NCBI RefSeq assembly: GCF_037027585.1 | Contig: NZ_JAXCLE010000017.1 | Coordinates: 3,333 to 67,332, forward strand | Length of the DNA: 64,000 nucleotides | DNA from: Solibacillus ferritrahens | GTDB taxonomy: Bacteria; Bacillota; Bacilli; Bacillales_A; Planococcaceae | Direction of reading: 5' to 3' | In this document: in pieces, positions 32,529 to 41,845 of the stretch | How positions within the stretch are numbered: the stretch's first letter is position 1 | How the letters are laid out: each line of letters starts with the position of its first letter | Notes under the pieces: generated by a model | Told to the model about the DNA's origin: nothing | Databases searched by the model: none | Seen by the model: the letters and a program-made list of their open reading frames with translations, nothing else | Position numbers and translations under genes: made by a program

Positions 32529-33383
32529 TTAAATTAAATCAACAGGTCTAGTTCTTAGGAATTCCTGGAATCTGCGAACTTCACGATAGGGTAGTAACCG
32601 TTGCTGATTTCGATAATCCTCTACATCCATTTGGAATGGTTCAATTCTTCCTTTTTGAAAATAGATGAGACGCTGGAAGGGATTAATCGCAATTGCTTTC
32701 GAATATTTTCCAAATAAAGTCAAATTATGGCCCTTCATAAAATAGAGATTTAAAATAGCGCGATTATGAGCGATGGCGTGTGGGGTATCACATCGATACC
32801 AAACATCTTTAAAGGTTATTCCCAGCAATACCGCATACTCAATATTATCATCATTAGGAACTTCGATATAACCTGTTGGATGATTGTTTAATAATTTGTA
32901 TATTGTTATTGTGGGATCGAAGGCATTCAATTCATAATATATGATTGGAATAGGTGTTGATTTACTGCGATTTCTTACCATTAAGTTTGATGGAGGACGT
33001 TTTGAACATAAAAAAAGATTATTTTTCGCATAATAGGAAATATCTTTTCCAATTACTTGTTGGTGCTGCGAATTTTCATAAACAACAGCATAATATTGAT
33101 TATAAAATTTAACGATACGATATAATTCGTTGTCATAGCTCGTCGAGTAGATGTATGATAGACAATCTTCCATTGTCTCAAAACCATCATAAAATGAATA
33201 ACTTTTATAAATGGATAATAACCAATCCCGGCATAAGCTATCTTCTGTTACAAAGCCATACGTATCGTCTGATATGGCACGGGAAGTTGCCAGCTTTCCG
33301 TTAAATGGACGTAAAAAACGGATGGCTAGTAACTGTGTCACTAACCGAATTTCGTAGTCCACTTGAGAAATATTTGGTAGCAA
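32529..33383 (-). CDS. Hypothetical protein, unknown
   Basis: I do not recognise this 284-residue protein. It is rich in Tyr, Asn, Arg and Ile, has no signal peptide or membrane segment, and looks mixed alpha/beta. A short proline-rich turn (S-T-P-I-P-I-I-Y-Y-E) lies mid-protein. It ends in a basic region with R-E-V-R-R-F-Q-E-F-L. The gene is alone, transcribed toward the Nudix gene and divergent from the small gene at 33614. AGGAAGATT provides the ribosome site. Confidence 0.75.
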   Translation of the reverse strand: MLPNISQVDYEIRLVTQLLAIRFLRPFNGKLATSRAISDDTYGFVTEDSLCRDWLLSIYKSYSFYDGFETMEDCLSYIYSTSYDNELYRIVKFYNQYYAVVYENSQHQQVIGKDISYYAKNNLFLCSKRPPSNLMVRNRSKSTPIPIIYYELNAFDPTITIYKLLNNHPTGYIEVPNDDNIEYAVLLGITFKDVWYRCDTPHAIAHNRAILNLYFMKGHNLTLFGKYSKAIAINPFQRLIYFQKGRIEPFQMDVEDYRNQQRLLPYREVRRFQEFLRTRPVDLI

Positions 33384-33613
33384 ATCAATCTTCCTTTCAT
33401 CGAGCTAATGCTGATTAATAGAAATGCCTATTTAATAGGTAAAAATAATTATAACACATGTATAAATATCATAAGGAATAATTTGCCTATGTATTGTTTG
33501 CTGTAAAATTACTAAAAATGTCTGAATGGCTCTATGATTTTGAAAAAAATTCACAAAATCAAACTACATATGCTAAAATAACGTTGTATAAACAAAAGGG
33601 AGGCTGTTTTTAA

Positions 33614-33835
33614 ATGGCAAAAAAAGTGAAAGAATATACAATTAATCCTGATCGTGTGGAAGAAGCATTATTAGTTCAAAATCGTATGCTTCTTGAATTA
33701 TTAGTTCAAGTGTTAGATGAGCAATTGGTAATTGAGCGTCCAATTTTGCATGAACGCTTAGCTAACCTAGTAGAGCTTTCAAACCATGACCGCGAGTTAA
33801 AAGATACATTACACGGTTTAACTCAAAAATTATAA
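33614..33835 (+). CDS. Small helical protein, unknown
   Basis: The 73-residue soluble protein has a basic N-terminus (A-K-K-V-K-E) followed by two long amphipathic helices rich in Leu and Glu. It could form a helical hairpin or dimer. I know no family for it. The ribosome site AAGGGAGG is strong, a TAAAAT element lies about 40 bases upstream and a good terminator follows, so it is a complete independent gene. Confidence 0.75.
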   Translation: MAKKVKEYTINPDRVEEALLVQNRMLLELLVQVLDEQLVIERPILHERLANLVELSNHDRELKDTLHGLTQKL

Positions 33836-33856
33836 TTACATACTAAACGGTATGGT

Positions 33857-33888
33857 ACGGCATCCTTAATTATGGATGTCGTTTTTTT
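33857..33888 (+). terminator. Terminator of the small helical-protein gene
   Basis: A nine-base-pair stem (ACGGCATCC against GGATGTCGT) with an eight-base loop is followed by a run of T. Confidence 0.85.
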
Positions 33889-34012
33889 ATTCAAATTTGC
33901 ATTGTTCTTAACACAAGTTAGTTGGACTTTGTCAGTTAAAATTACTACTTTTTCATTTTATTTTTCGCTATACTATCGATATTGATTTGAAAAACAGGTG
34001 GAGGAGTTTCGC

Positions 34013-34795
34013 ATGACAAATGATAGGACTGTTTTAACAGATGAAATTCTTCATTTTCTATATCGTAATGCATCATTTCAGGCTTTAGAAGAAGAGCAGC
34101 AACAAATACTTTTAGCTAAATTTAAGCATGAACCATTGTTTAAAGAAGTAGTTGAAATTTCCATTGCTCTTGAAGAAATGATTGAAGAAGTAGAGGCAAC
34201 GCTGCCCAAAATACAGGATAAGGACTTTTTATTTCCACAAGAACAGCAAAAACTATTACTGAAGAATCGAACAGTAACGTGTGGAAATGTATTGTACGTT
34301 CCTTTTGATGAAATGGAAAATCTATACTCACCTATGATTGTGATTGTACAGCAATCTGACTCAATGAGTGAGTATGAAAGCTTTAGTAAAGGAACAATTC
34401 TGCCCTTGTTTAACCTTTGTGCTTTGCAAAAGAGGGATCTAATTATTCTTCCGTTTAGTCATACAATAGCTGAACCTCTTATCTTTAAAAAGGGAGCTCT
34501 GCAGATTACATTGTTTGAACGCTTCTTATACAAACATTTAAATGGTAATGCACAAATTGTCCCAGCTTTACAGAAGGCACTTGATCTATTTGACCAGGAC
34601 AAAATCAATAATCAACGCGATTTAATGATCATTACGGACAATCAGTTTAACGATTTCCAACCATTAATTGAATCGGATTTCACGGAGCGTTTACGCGAAC
34701 TGTCCATAGATATATCTGTTATAGCAATGAGTGAAACTGACTTTGAAGTACAGCCTATACCATTTGCAGATAAAGTATTTTTTGCAAATGAATAA
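34013..34795 (+). CDS. VWA-like protein with a degenerate MIDAS motif
   Basis: The 260-residue protein seems to end in a von Willebrand factor A-like Rossmann domain. A hydrophobic strand M-I-V-I-V runs into Q-Q-S-D-S-M-S, matching the D-x-S-x-S turn but with Gln at the first metal-binding Asp. A later strand-turn D-L-M-I-I-T-D-N fits the domain's fourth strand. The N-terminal 90 residues are helical and acidic. With the metal site altered, the protein is more likely a binding partner than a metal-dependent adhesion protein. The chosen ATG has GGAGGAG 7 bases upstream; an in-frame GTG at 33998 would bury that site. The family guess is tentative. Confidence 0.7.
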   Translation: MTNDRTVLTDEILHFLYRNASFQALEEEQQQILLAKFKHEPLFKEVVEISIALEEMIEEVEATLPKIQDKDFLFPQEQQKLLLKNRTVTCGNVLYVPFDEMENLYSPMIVIVQQSDSMSEYESFSKGTILPLFNLCALQKRDLIILPFSHTIAEPLIFKKGALQITLFERFLYKHLNGNAQIVPALQKALDLFDQDKINNQRDLMIITDNQFNDFQPLIESDFTERLRELSIDISVIAMSETDFEVQPIPFADKVFFANE

Positions 34796-34925
34796 GTATT
34801 GAAATGACGAATCCGAAATGGGTTCGTTTTTATTTGGGTATTTTTATGTGAAGCAAGGAATTTCCAGCAGATATGCGGAATATTAAATGGAGGGGTACAT
34901 AAATAGAGAGAAATGGAGTGTTACG

Positions 34926-36125
34926 ATGTATACAGCTTATTGTAGAACATTTCAAAGTTCGATGCGTAATGGTATGAAGCTGATGAACTGGAGAAAGCCT
35001 GATTTACTGCAAGGCGAAAACAGTATATTGAAATTACCGGTACTTATCCAGAAGTTAAATTTGAAGACTGTCCTGATTATTACAGATGAAGGGATTAATA
35101 AGCTCCAATTGATGGATTCATTATTAGTAGAACTGCATGAGCAAAATATTGAGTACGTCATCTACAGTAAAACTGTGCCAAACCCGACATTCACTAATAT
35201 TGAGGAAGCATTGGCACTTTATTATTTGCATGATTGTGAGGGGATTATTGCCTTTGGAGGGGGATCGCCGATAGATTGTGCAAAAGCGGTCGCGGCTCGT
35301 ATCGCACAACCTACAAAATCTATTCCTGATTTAAAAGGCTTATTTAAAGTAAGAAAAGAAATACCGCCCTTCTTTGCAGTTCCTACAACGGCCGGTACTG
35401 GAAGTGAGGGAACGATTGCAGCAGTTGTTTCAAATAGTGATACACATGAAAAGTTTGCCATTATGGATCCTGTACTTGTACCGCATTATGCTGTTCTAGA
35501 TCCTGTATTGACTGTTAATTTACCGCCACACATCACTTCTACAACAGGAATGGACGCATTAACACATGCTGTAGAAGCCTATATAGGAAAAAGCAATACT
35601 GAAGAAACAAGAAAATATGCCAGAGAAGCTGTTATTCTTATTTTTAAGCACTTGTTAAGGGCATATGAGGATGGGTCCGATATGAAAGCGAGGGCTGAAA
35701 TGCAACGCGCCTCTTATTTAGCAGGGCTTGCATTTACACGCGCCTATGTTGGTTATGTTCATGCAATCGCGCATACGTTAGGTGGCTTTTATCAAATTCC
35801 CCACGGCTTTGCAAATGCTGTAATTTTACCGCATGTCCTGCGTTTTTACGGGGATAGTGCAACAAAGCCATTAGCCGAACTTGCCAATATTGTAGGAATC
35901 GGGAATATTAATGATAATGACGAAAGAAAAGCTCAGCTATTTATAGAGGAGATTGAAGCATTAAATCTAAAAATGAATATACCTTCGAAAATAAAGGGAA
36001 TCACCAACCGAGATGTGCCATTAATGGTCGAGCGTGCTATACAGGAGGCGAATCCGTTGTATCCTGTCCCACGAATTTTAAATGAAGATGAATTGTTTTA
36101 TTTGTATCAAATAATCCAGGAATAA
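34926..36125 (+). CDS. Iron-containing alcohol dehydrogenase family protein
   Basis: The 399-residue group III (iron-dependent) dehydrogenase has the NAD-binding G-G-G-S-P-I-D motif near 100, the P-T-T-A-G-T-G-S-E segment, and metal-ligand blocks G-M-D-A-L-T-H-A-V-E-A-Y and A-x-x-H-A-I-A-H-T-L-G-G, ending with H-G-F-A-N-A. It should oxidise an alcohol or reduce an aldehyde in the cytosol; butanol, propanediol and similar substrates are known for relatives. I use the ATG at 34926, since TGGAG lies close upstream. The N-terminal 30 residues look unlike typical members. It has no operon partner. Confidence 0.92.
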   Translation: MYTAYCRTFQSSMRNGMKLMNWRKPDLLQGENSILKLPVLIQKLNLKTVLIITDEGINKLQLMDSLLVELHEQNIEYVIYSKTVPNPTFTNIEEALALYYLHDCEGIIAFGGGSPIDCAKAVAARIAQPTKSIPDLKGLFKVRKEIPPFFAVPTTAGTGSEGTIAAVVSNSDTHEKFAIMDPVLVPHYAVLDPVLTVNLPPHITSTTGMDALTHAVEAYIGKSNTEETRKYAREAVILIFKHLLRAYEDGSDMKARAEMQRASYLAGLAFTRAYVGYVHAIAHTLGGFYQIPHGFANAVILPHVLRFYGDSATKPLAELANIVGIGNINDNDERKAQLFIEEIEALNLKMNIPSKIKGITNRDVPLMVERAIQEANPLYPVPRILNEDELFYLYQIIQE

Positions 36126-36132
36126 TTAAAAA

Positions 36133-36171
36133 GGGCTGTGTTAAAGTCAATTTGGACTTATAACACAGCTC
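36133..36171. repeat. Dispersed palindrome, copy 2, probably a bidirectional terminator
   Basis: The left arm GGGCTGTGTTAAAGTC pairs with GACTTATAACACAGCTC around a six-base loop, with one bulged A. T-rich tracts on both sides suit it to end the dehydrogenase gene and the convergent amidase gene. It shares the GGCTGTGTTAAA-GTC core with the hairpins at 23745 and 42615. Confidence 0.7.
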
Positions 36172-36178
36172 ATTTTTC

Positions 36179-37789
36179 TTATTGTTCAAGTTGGGCATCA
36201 AAGTAGTTGAGTAAACCTTGATAAATTCCAAGTGTTGCTTGTTCTCGGTAGTAATCTGTAGTAATTGCTCGTTCTTCAGATGGATTACTTAAATAGCCTA
36301 GCTCCAATAAAATAGCGTTTTGACGGTTTTCACGCAATACTAAATAATCACCAAAGCGTGCTCCGCGGTCTTTAAGGTCAACTTTGGATGCGAGTCCTGC
36401 ATGAACATATTCGGCAAGTTCCTGCTGATAGCTATTCGTATAATAAGTTGTAAAGCCACTAACAGAACTATCTTCAATTGCATCATAGTGAATGCTGATG
36501 AATGCATCGGCATTTGTCTGATGCGAAACAGCGACACGTTTTCGCAAGTCGACAAACACATCGGACTCACGTGTCATCACAACATTTGCACCAGCAGCTT
36601 GCAGTTTAGATCTGAGCAATTCTGTTGTCATGATGTTAATATCTTTTTCATCTGTCCCACGAGCTCCTGTAGTCCCACGATCATTTCCGCCATGACCGGC
36701 ATCCAGTACGATCGTTACGCCTTTTAAAGTCCCTTTTTTTCGATCTTCTAACTGTTTTGTATTGTTTTGATAAGTTTGGCCTGTTGCACTACTCTCAGTT
36801 ACAACCCAGTTTGCAACATAGGCTGTTCTCCCATCATTTAATTCGATTTTATACCAATCGCCTTCATTTCCCACAATCGGATATGTATTACCAGCATCTG
36901 CACGAGTCGCGACATTTGAAGAAGTGGATGCAGATTCACGTAAATTTGTCCCGTTATAAATTACTGTGACAAAGTTATTCGCCTCTTCTTGTTCTTTTTC
37001 AGAAGATTGTTCAGATTTCAGCTGTTTTGTAAATGTTCCATAAAAGCTATAAATCCAACCCTTATCTCCTTTTTTATATTCAATTTCAACCCAGTTATGA
37101 TCCCGGCTAATTACTTTAAATTGCTGGCCATTTGTTGCCACGCCAAGTTTTTTTGCGGTTAAATCAGGTTTTTTCCGAATGTTTACGGCATTTACATTAA
37201 TGGTGAATGTATTTGGATCAAATTGCTGAGGTGATACACTCGACTCTTCATTGTTGGTGTTCGAAGGTGTAGAGGGTGTTTCCAATATCGTCTCTTCTTT
37301 AATCGTCACATATTTTTCAAATACCCAACCGACCAGTTCTCCATTTTGAATTTGAATCCAATCTTGTTCTTGATGTAAAAATTTACTCTCCGTCCCGGAA
37401 GAAAGCTTTGTTAATACCGAAGAAGATAATGACGGACCAGCACGAAGATTTAAATCATTTACTTGAGCAATGACCGTTTTTTCGGATTTAGCAGCCGATT
37501 TACTTTCGACTGATTTGACTAGCCATGCTGCAACCCATCCTTCAACGTCACCATATTTGACATGTTGCCAATCTCCTTCTTTTTGTATCGACAGCAACTC
37601 TGTTCCTTCTTTTAATGTCTCAAGCACAGGGTAGGAAAGTCCAGGACCTTCACGCAAATATAATTTTTCTGCTTTTACAAATAAGTGCTCGCCATTTGCC
37701 GATACTTGGTTATTGGAAAAATTATACGGGAGAATGTTTGTAAATAATAATAAAAGTGATAGACCTATTAATATTTTGCTTTTATTCAT
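36179..37789 (-). CDS. N-acetylmuramoyl-L-alanine amidase with four SH3 domains
   Basis: The 536-residue secreted hydrolase has a signal peptide (about 1-32), four bacterial SH3 wall-binding domains (about 33-93, 105-165, 193-255, 272-335) and a C-terminal amidase_3 domain (about 355-530). Zinc ligands are visible in D-A-G-H-G-G, the Glu of D-E-K-D-I-N and S-I-H-Y-D-A, and the catalytic Glu in L-L-E-L-G-Y-L-S-N. It cuts the bond between MurNAc and the stem peptide. This differs from Bacillus CwlB/LytC, which uses other binding repeats. Its products could feed the muropeptide importer in this window, but that is inference. The gene is transcribed divergently from the hisS leader. Confidence 0.94.
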   Translation of the reverse strand: MNKSKILIGLSLLLLFTNILPYNFSNNQVSANGEHLFVKAEKLYLREGPGLSYPVLETLKEGTELLSIQKEGDWQHVKYGDVEGWVAAWLVKSVESKSAAKSEKTVIAQVNDLNLRAGPSLSSSVLTKLSSGTESKFLHQEQDWIQIQNGELVGWVFEKYVTIKEETILETPSTPSNTNNEESSVSPQQFDPNTFTINVNAVNIRKKPDLTAKKLGVATNGQQFKVISRDHNWVEIEYKKGDKGWIYSFYGTFTKQLKSEQSSEKEQEEANNFVTVIYNGTNLRESASTSSNVATRADAGNTYPIVGNEGDWYKIELNDGRTAYVANWVVTESSATGQTYQNNTKQLEDRKKGTLKGVTIVLDAGHGGNDRGTTGARGTDEKDINIMTTELLRSKLQAAGANVVMTRESDVFVDLRKRVAVSHQTNADAFISIHYDAIEDSSVSGFTTYYTNSYQQELAEYVHAGLASKVDLKDRGARFGDYLVLRENRQNAILLELGYLSNPSEERAITTDYYREQATLGIYQGLLNYFDAQLEQ

Positions 37790-37964
37790 AGCTTCCTCCT
37801 TTTAATTGGTTTGTACTTTTACAATGCTAAAAATATATACTCCTCTATTATAAAAGTAAATATGACAAAAAATATAGCGTTTTATTGAAAATGGTTGACA
37901 ACTTGACATGACATCATTAAGATTAGTGTTAATTTAACAAAAGTAACATTGCCAATGACCAAAA

Positions 37965-38206
37965 AAGTAGCGGTTGCCAATGCTGAAAAGAGAGGGAAAG
38001 ACATGGGCTGTAATCTTTCCTACAGTATGTAACAGGTGAACAACAGTTGAGAGGCGTTTCCTCGAAAAAATTTCTAGTAGGGGAAGACGGAATCGGCCGT
38101 TATCCGAATACGAGAGGATGTAGAAATACATCAATTAGGGTGGAACCGCGGAAGATGATAATAGCTTTCGTCCCTTGCATTTTTTGCAAGGGGCGGAAGC
38201 TTTTTT
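37965..38206 (+). promoter_or_regulatory. T-box leader of the hisS-aspS operon
   Basis: The diagnostic T-box sequence AGGGTGGAACCGCGG lies at 38137-38151. A terminator stem of 17 base pairs (38163-38179 with 38185-38201) and a T-run follow, whose left half overlaps the antiterminator. A long stem I lies upstream. Its lower helix may pair CGGTTG (about 37970) with CGGCCG (38094), leaving GAC at 38086-38088 in the loop. GAC would be an aspartate specifier, but this placement is uncertain. The switch allows transcription when the matching tRNA is uncharged. Confidence 0.88.
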
Positions 38207-38249
38207 ATTTTCCCCGAATGTTTGGTCAAATAAGAGAGGAGTCCTTTTC

Positions 38250-39518
38250 ATGAATTTTAAAGTACCTAAAGGAACACAAGACATTTTACCTGGTCAATCA
38301 GAAAAATGGCAGTATGTAGAGCGTGTCATTAGAGATTTATGCGATAAATACCGTTATAACGAAATTCGTACACCGATGTTTGAATCCACTGAGCTATTTC
38401 AACGTGGCGTAGGTGATACAACTGATATTGTCCAAAAAGAAATGTACACATTTATGGATAAGGGAAATCGTTCGTTAACATTACGTCCGGAAGGCACAGC
38501 ATCGGCAGTACGTGCCTATGTCGAACATAAAATGTTTGGTCAAGTAGACCAACCTGTAAAACTTTATTACACAGGACCAATGTTTCGCTATGAACGTCAA
38601 CAAGCGGGCCGCTACAGACAATTTGTACAGTTTGGTGTTGAGGCAATCGGTTCAGCCGACCCTGCAATTGATGCCGAGGTAATGGCACTTGCAATGGATG
38701 TTTATACAACACTCGGTTTAAAAGATTTAAAATTAGTTATTAATTCATTAGGTGACAAAGATACACGTGATGCACACCGCAGTGCATTAATCGCGCATTT
38801 CACACCAATAGTGGGGGAGCTTTGCAGTGATTGTCAAAGCCGTCTGGAAAAAAATCCTTTACGCATTTTAGATTGTAAAGTTGATTCAAAGCATCCAGCG
38901 ATGGCAACGGCTCCGGCATTAACGAATTATTTAACGGAAGGATCTGCCGAATACTTTACTAAAGTAAAACAATATTTAGATGTATTAGGGATTTCCTATG
39001 AAGTGGATCCAAACTTAGTGCGCGGCTTGGATTATTATAACCATACAGCATTTGAAATAATGATTACTGGAGATGGTTTCGGATCAATTACAACACTTTG
39101 TGGTGGTGGCCGCTATAACGGGTTAGTGGAAGATATAGGCGGACCAGAATCACCAGGTATTGGTTTTGCCCTTTCAATTGAACGCCTATTATTGGCGCTT
39201 GAAGCGAAAAACATTGAATTGCCTACTGAAAATGAGTTAGATATGTACGTAGTAGCAATGGGTGAAGAGGCGAAATTAAAAGCTGTAGAGCTCGTAAGTA
39301 CATTCCGTGCAAAAGGCATTTCAGCAGATATGGATTATTTGGACCGCAAGATGAAAGCACAAATGAAAGCTGCTGACAGAGCCCAAGCAAAGTTTGTCAT
39401 TGTGCTAGGTGAGACAGAGCTGGAAGAACAAGTAGTAAATGTAAAAGCAATGAAAACAGGTGATCAGACGAAATTGGAATTCGGTCAGCTTGTACATTAC
39501 GTTTTAGAAAACAAATAG
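38250..39518 (+). CDS. hisS: Histidine-tRNA ligase
   Basis: This 422-residue class II aminoacyl-tRNA synthetase begins with the F-K-V-P-K-G-T-Q-D-I-L-P block. It has motif 2 R-Y-E-R-Q-Q-A-G-R-Y-R-Q-F, the histidine-A motif L-V-R-G-L-D-Y-Y and motif 3 with G-I-G-F-A-L-S-I-E-R. It charges tRNA-His in the cytosol. The frame runs upstream into the T-box terminator, but the ATG at 38250 has GAGAGGAG and begins the conserved N-terminus. aspS follows after 14 bases in one T-box-controlled operon, as in Bacillus. Confidence 0.97.
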   Translation: MNFKVPKGTQDILPGQSEKWQYVERVIRDLCDKYRYNEIRTPMFESTELFQRGVGDTTDIVQKEMYTFMDKGNRSLTLRPEGTASAVRAYVEHKMFGQVDQPVKLYYTGPMFRYERQQAGRYRQFVQFGVEAIGSADPAIDAEVMALAMDVYTTLGLKDLKLVINSLGDKDTRDAHRSALIAHFTPIVGELCSDCQSRLEKNPLRILDCKVDSKHPAMATAPALTNYLTEGSAEYFTKVKQYLDVLGISYEVDPNLVRGLDYYNHTAFEIMITGDGFGSITTLCGGGRYNGLVEDIGGPESPGIGFALSIERLLLALEAKNIELPTENELDMYVVAMGEEAKLKAVELVSTFRAKGISADMDYLDRKMKAQMKAADRAQAKFVIVLGETELEEQVVNVKAMKTGDQTKLEFGQLVHYVLENK

Positions 39519-39532
39519 TTGGAGGAATTATA

Positions 39533-41299
39533 ATGGCACAAAGAACACATGCATGTGGCTTAGTAACTGCTGCGGAAGCAGGGCAGGAAATTGTTTTAAA
39601 AGGTTGGGTACAAAAACGACGTGATTTAGGTGGATTAATTTTCGTGGATATGCGTGACCGTGAAGGAATCGTACAAGTAGTTTTCGGTGATCAAGCGAAG
39701 GATGCATTGGAGATAGCGGAAAAAATCCGTAATGAATATGTAATTGAAGTAAAAGGTAAAGTTGTTTTACGTGATGCGTCACAAGTAAATAAAAATATGC
39801 AAACAGGCGAAATTGAAGTGGTGGCTTCTGAGTTAACAATTATTAACGAAGCAAAGAATCCTCCGTTCGCAATTGATAACAATGTTGAAGTTTCGGAAGA
39901 GTTACGCTTAAAATATCGTTATTTAGATTTACGTCGTCCAGTAATGTATGACACATTTAAAATGCGTTCAGATGTAACACGTACGATTCGTAACTTCCTG
40001 CAAAATGAAGGTTTTCTTGAAGTGGAGACACCAATCTTAACTAAGTCGACTCCAGAAGGTGCTCGTGACTATTTAGTTCCATCTCGTGTTCATGACGGTG
40101 AATTTTATGCGTTGCCACAATCACCACAGTTATTTAAACAGCTACTAATGGTAGGTGGATTCGAGAAGTACTTCCAAATTGCCCGTTGTTTCCGTGATGA
40201 GGACTTGCGTGCTGACCGTCAACCTGAATTTACACAAGTGGACATCGAAACTTCATTCTTATCAATGGATGAAATTATTGAGATGAACGAACGTCTTTTA
40301 ACACAAGTTATGAAAGATGTGAAGGGAATTGATGTTGTAACGCCATTCCCACGTATGAGTTATAAGGAGGCTATGGATCGTTTCGGTTCAGACAAGCCAG
40401 ATGTACGTTTCGGATTAGAGTTAAAACAACTTTCTCATATCGTAAAAGACTCAGCGTTCGGTGTATTTGCAAATGCTGTAGTTAATGGCGGAGAAGTGAA
40501 AGCAATCAACGTAAAAGGCGCGGCGGCAAATTACTCTCGTAAGGACATTGATGCATTAGGTGAATTTGCAGGACGATATGGCGCGAAAGGTTTAGCCTGG
40601 TTAAAAGTGACAGAAGAAGGCTTAAATGGCCCAATCGTAAAGTTCTTTGAAGGTGATGCAGCGAACGGGATTATCGAAGCAACTGAAGCACAAGCAGGCG
40701 ACTTATTATTATTCGTTGCAGATAAATCTTCTGTAGTAGCAGATGCACTTGGTGCATTACGTTTAAAATTAGCAAAAGAATTAGGCTTAATCGATGAGTC
40801 GAAATTCGAATTTTTATGGATTGTTGATTGGCCATTATTCGAATACGATGAGGCGGAAGGTCGCTATTATGCAGCGCACCACCCATTCACTCGTCCATTC
40901 GATGAAGATTTAGAGTTAATGAATACAAACCCTAAAGAAGTTCGTGCACAAGCATATGATATCGTATTAAACGGTTATGAGCTTGGTGGGGGATCATTAC
41001 GTATTTATGAGCCTGATTTACAAGCGAAAATGTTCGAACTTCTAGGATTCTCTGAAGAAGAGGCACGTGCACAGTTTGGTTTCCTATTGGAAGCGTTTGA
41101 CTACGGTGTTCCTCCACATGGTGGTTTAGCAATGGGTCTTGACCGTTTAGTGATGCTACTTGCTGGCCGCACTAACTTACGTGATACAATTGCATTCCCT
41201 AAAACAGCAACGGCAAGCTGTTTATTAACAGAGGCTCCATCACAAGTTTCAGATGCACAGCTAGAAGAGTTAAGTCTTCGCGTCGCTTTGAAAAAATAA
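39533..41299 (+). CDS. aspS: Aspartate-tRNA ligase
   Basis: The 588-residue class IIb synthetase has an N-terminal OB-fold anticodon-binding domain (about 1-110), the catalytic core with motif 2 F-R-D-E-D-L-R-A-D-R-Q-P-E-F-T-Q, a bacterial insertion (GAD) domain in the middle and motif 3 G-L-A-M-G-L-D-R-L near the end. It charges tRNA-Asp, and by family knowledge may be discriminating or not depending on whether Asn-tRNA synthetase exists. The second gene of the hisS operon, it ends with a strong terminator just before the 6S RNA gene. Confidence 0.97.
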   Translation: MAQRTHACGLVTAAEAGQEIVLKGWVQKRRDLGGLIFVDMRDREGIVQVVFGDQAKDALEIAEKIRNEYVIEVKGKVVLRDASQVNKNMQTGEIEVVASELTIINEAKNPPFAIDNNVEVSEELRLKYRYLDLRRPVMYDTFKMRSDVTRTIRNFLQNEGFLEVETPILTKSTPEGARDYLVPSRVHDGEFYALPQSPQLFKQLLMVGGFEKYFQIARCFRDEDLRADRQPEFTQVDIETSFLSMDEIIEMNERLLTQVMKDVKGIDVVTPFPRMSYKEAMDRFGSDKPDVRFGLELKQLSHIVKDSAFGVFANAVVNGGEVKAINVKGAAANYSRKDIDALGEFAGRYGAKGLAWLKVTEEGLNGPIVKFFEGDAANGIIEATEAQAGDLLLFVADKSSVVADALGALRLKLAKELGLIDESKFEFLWIVDWPLFEYDEAEGRYYAAHHPFTRPFDEDLELMNTNPKEVRAQAYDIVLNGYELGGGSLRIYEPDLQAKMFELLGFSEEEARAQFGFLLEAFDYGVPPHGGLAMGLDRLVMLLAGRTNLRDTIAFPKTATASCLLTEAPSQVSDAQLEELSLRVALKK

Positions 41300-41310
41300 T
41301 AAAACAAAGG

Positions 41311-41350
41311 ACTCGACAGCTTGAAAAGAAGTTTAAAGCTGTCGAGTTTT
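41311..41350 (+). terminator. Terminator of the hisS-aspS operon
   Basis: A perfect twelve-base-pair stem (ACTCGACAGCTT against AAGCTGTCGAGT) is followed by four T. Confidence 0.88.
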
Positions 41351-41411
41351 TCTAAATATTTCAAGTGAAATAGTACATTTTTATTATTTTGAACTAAAAA
41401 TGATATTTTAA

Positions 41412-41440
41412 TTGAATTATCAGAAATTTGATGTTAATAT
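41412..41440 (+). promoter_or_regulatory. Sigma-A promoter of the 6S RNA gene
   Basis: TTGAAT (41412-41417) and TAATAT (41435-41440) are separated by exactly 17 bases. Transcription would begin about 41447-41451, at the 5' arm of the predicted 6S closing stem. Confidence 0.7.
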
Positions 41441-41450
41441 CTATTTAACA

Positions 41451-41650
41451 CGAATCCTAAAGTGTTCGTCGCTAAATTTGTTACTTAACACTTTTGACCG
41501 AACATTAAATCGTTGGGAGCTACTTATTACCGTAGCGGCAAACATGCCCCATTTGGAGCGGGACGTTTAAAGTTACGACTAGTGCACCCCCTTGCTATTC
41601 ATGCGGGATCAAAACGATGTTGTTTAGCAAGACGGCACATTTGGGATTCG
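41451..41650 (+). ncRNA. ssrS: 6S RNA (6S-1 type, regulator of RNA polymerase)
   Basis: The 5' end CGAATCCTAAAGTG pairs with the 3' end CACATTTGGGATTCG, closing a rod of about 200 bases as in 6S RNA, and the middle can form a bubble with GC-rich flanking helices. In Bacillus the 6S-1 gene (bsrA) sits between aspS and yrvM, the same position as here. 6S RNA mimics an open promoter, binds housekeeping RNA polymerase and is released by short product RNA synthesis. A promoter with ideal spacing lies upstream and a terminator downstream. No ORF of note lies in the region. The covariance fit was not computed. Confidence 0.82.
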
Positions 41651-41663
41651 TATTTAATTTCTC

Positions 41664-41701
41664 TACTCTTCGACTAATAAGTTAGAAGGGTATTTTTTTT
41701 G
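41664..41701 (+). terminator. Terminator of 6S RNA
   Basis: An imperfect stem (TACTCTT against AAGGGTA, extended by CTAA/TTAG) is followed by nine T. It lies 14 bases after the 6S 3' arm. Confidence 0.75.
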
Positions 41702-41845
41702 TTGAAAAATACACTATTTTATTTAACTGGAAGATTAAATTAAAACTTTATCAACACTCGAATACTTTTAATATGTTGCTTGCATATAAGAATTGTTGTC
41801 GTTATAATGCCTAGTAGAATGATAAAGATTGAGGGGTAAAATTAA

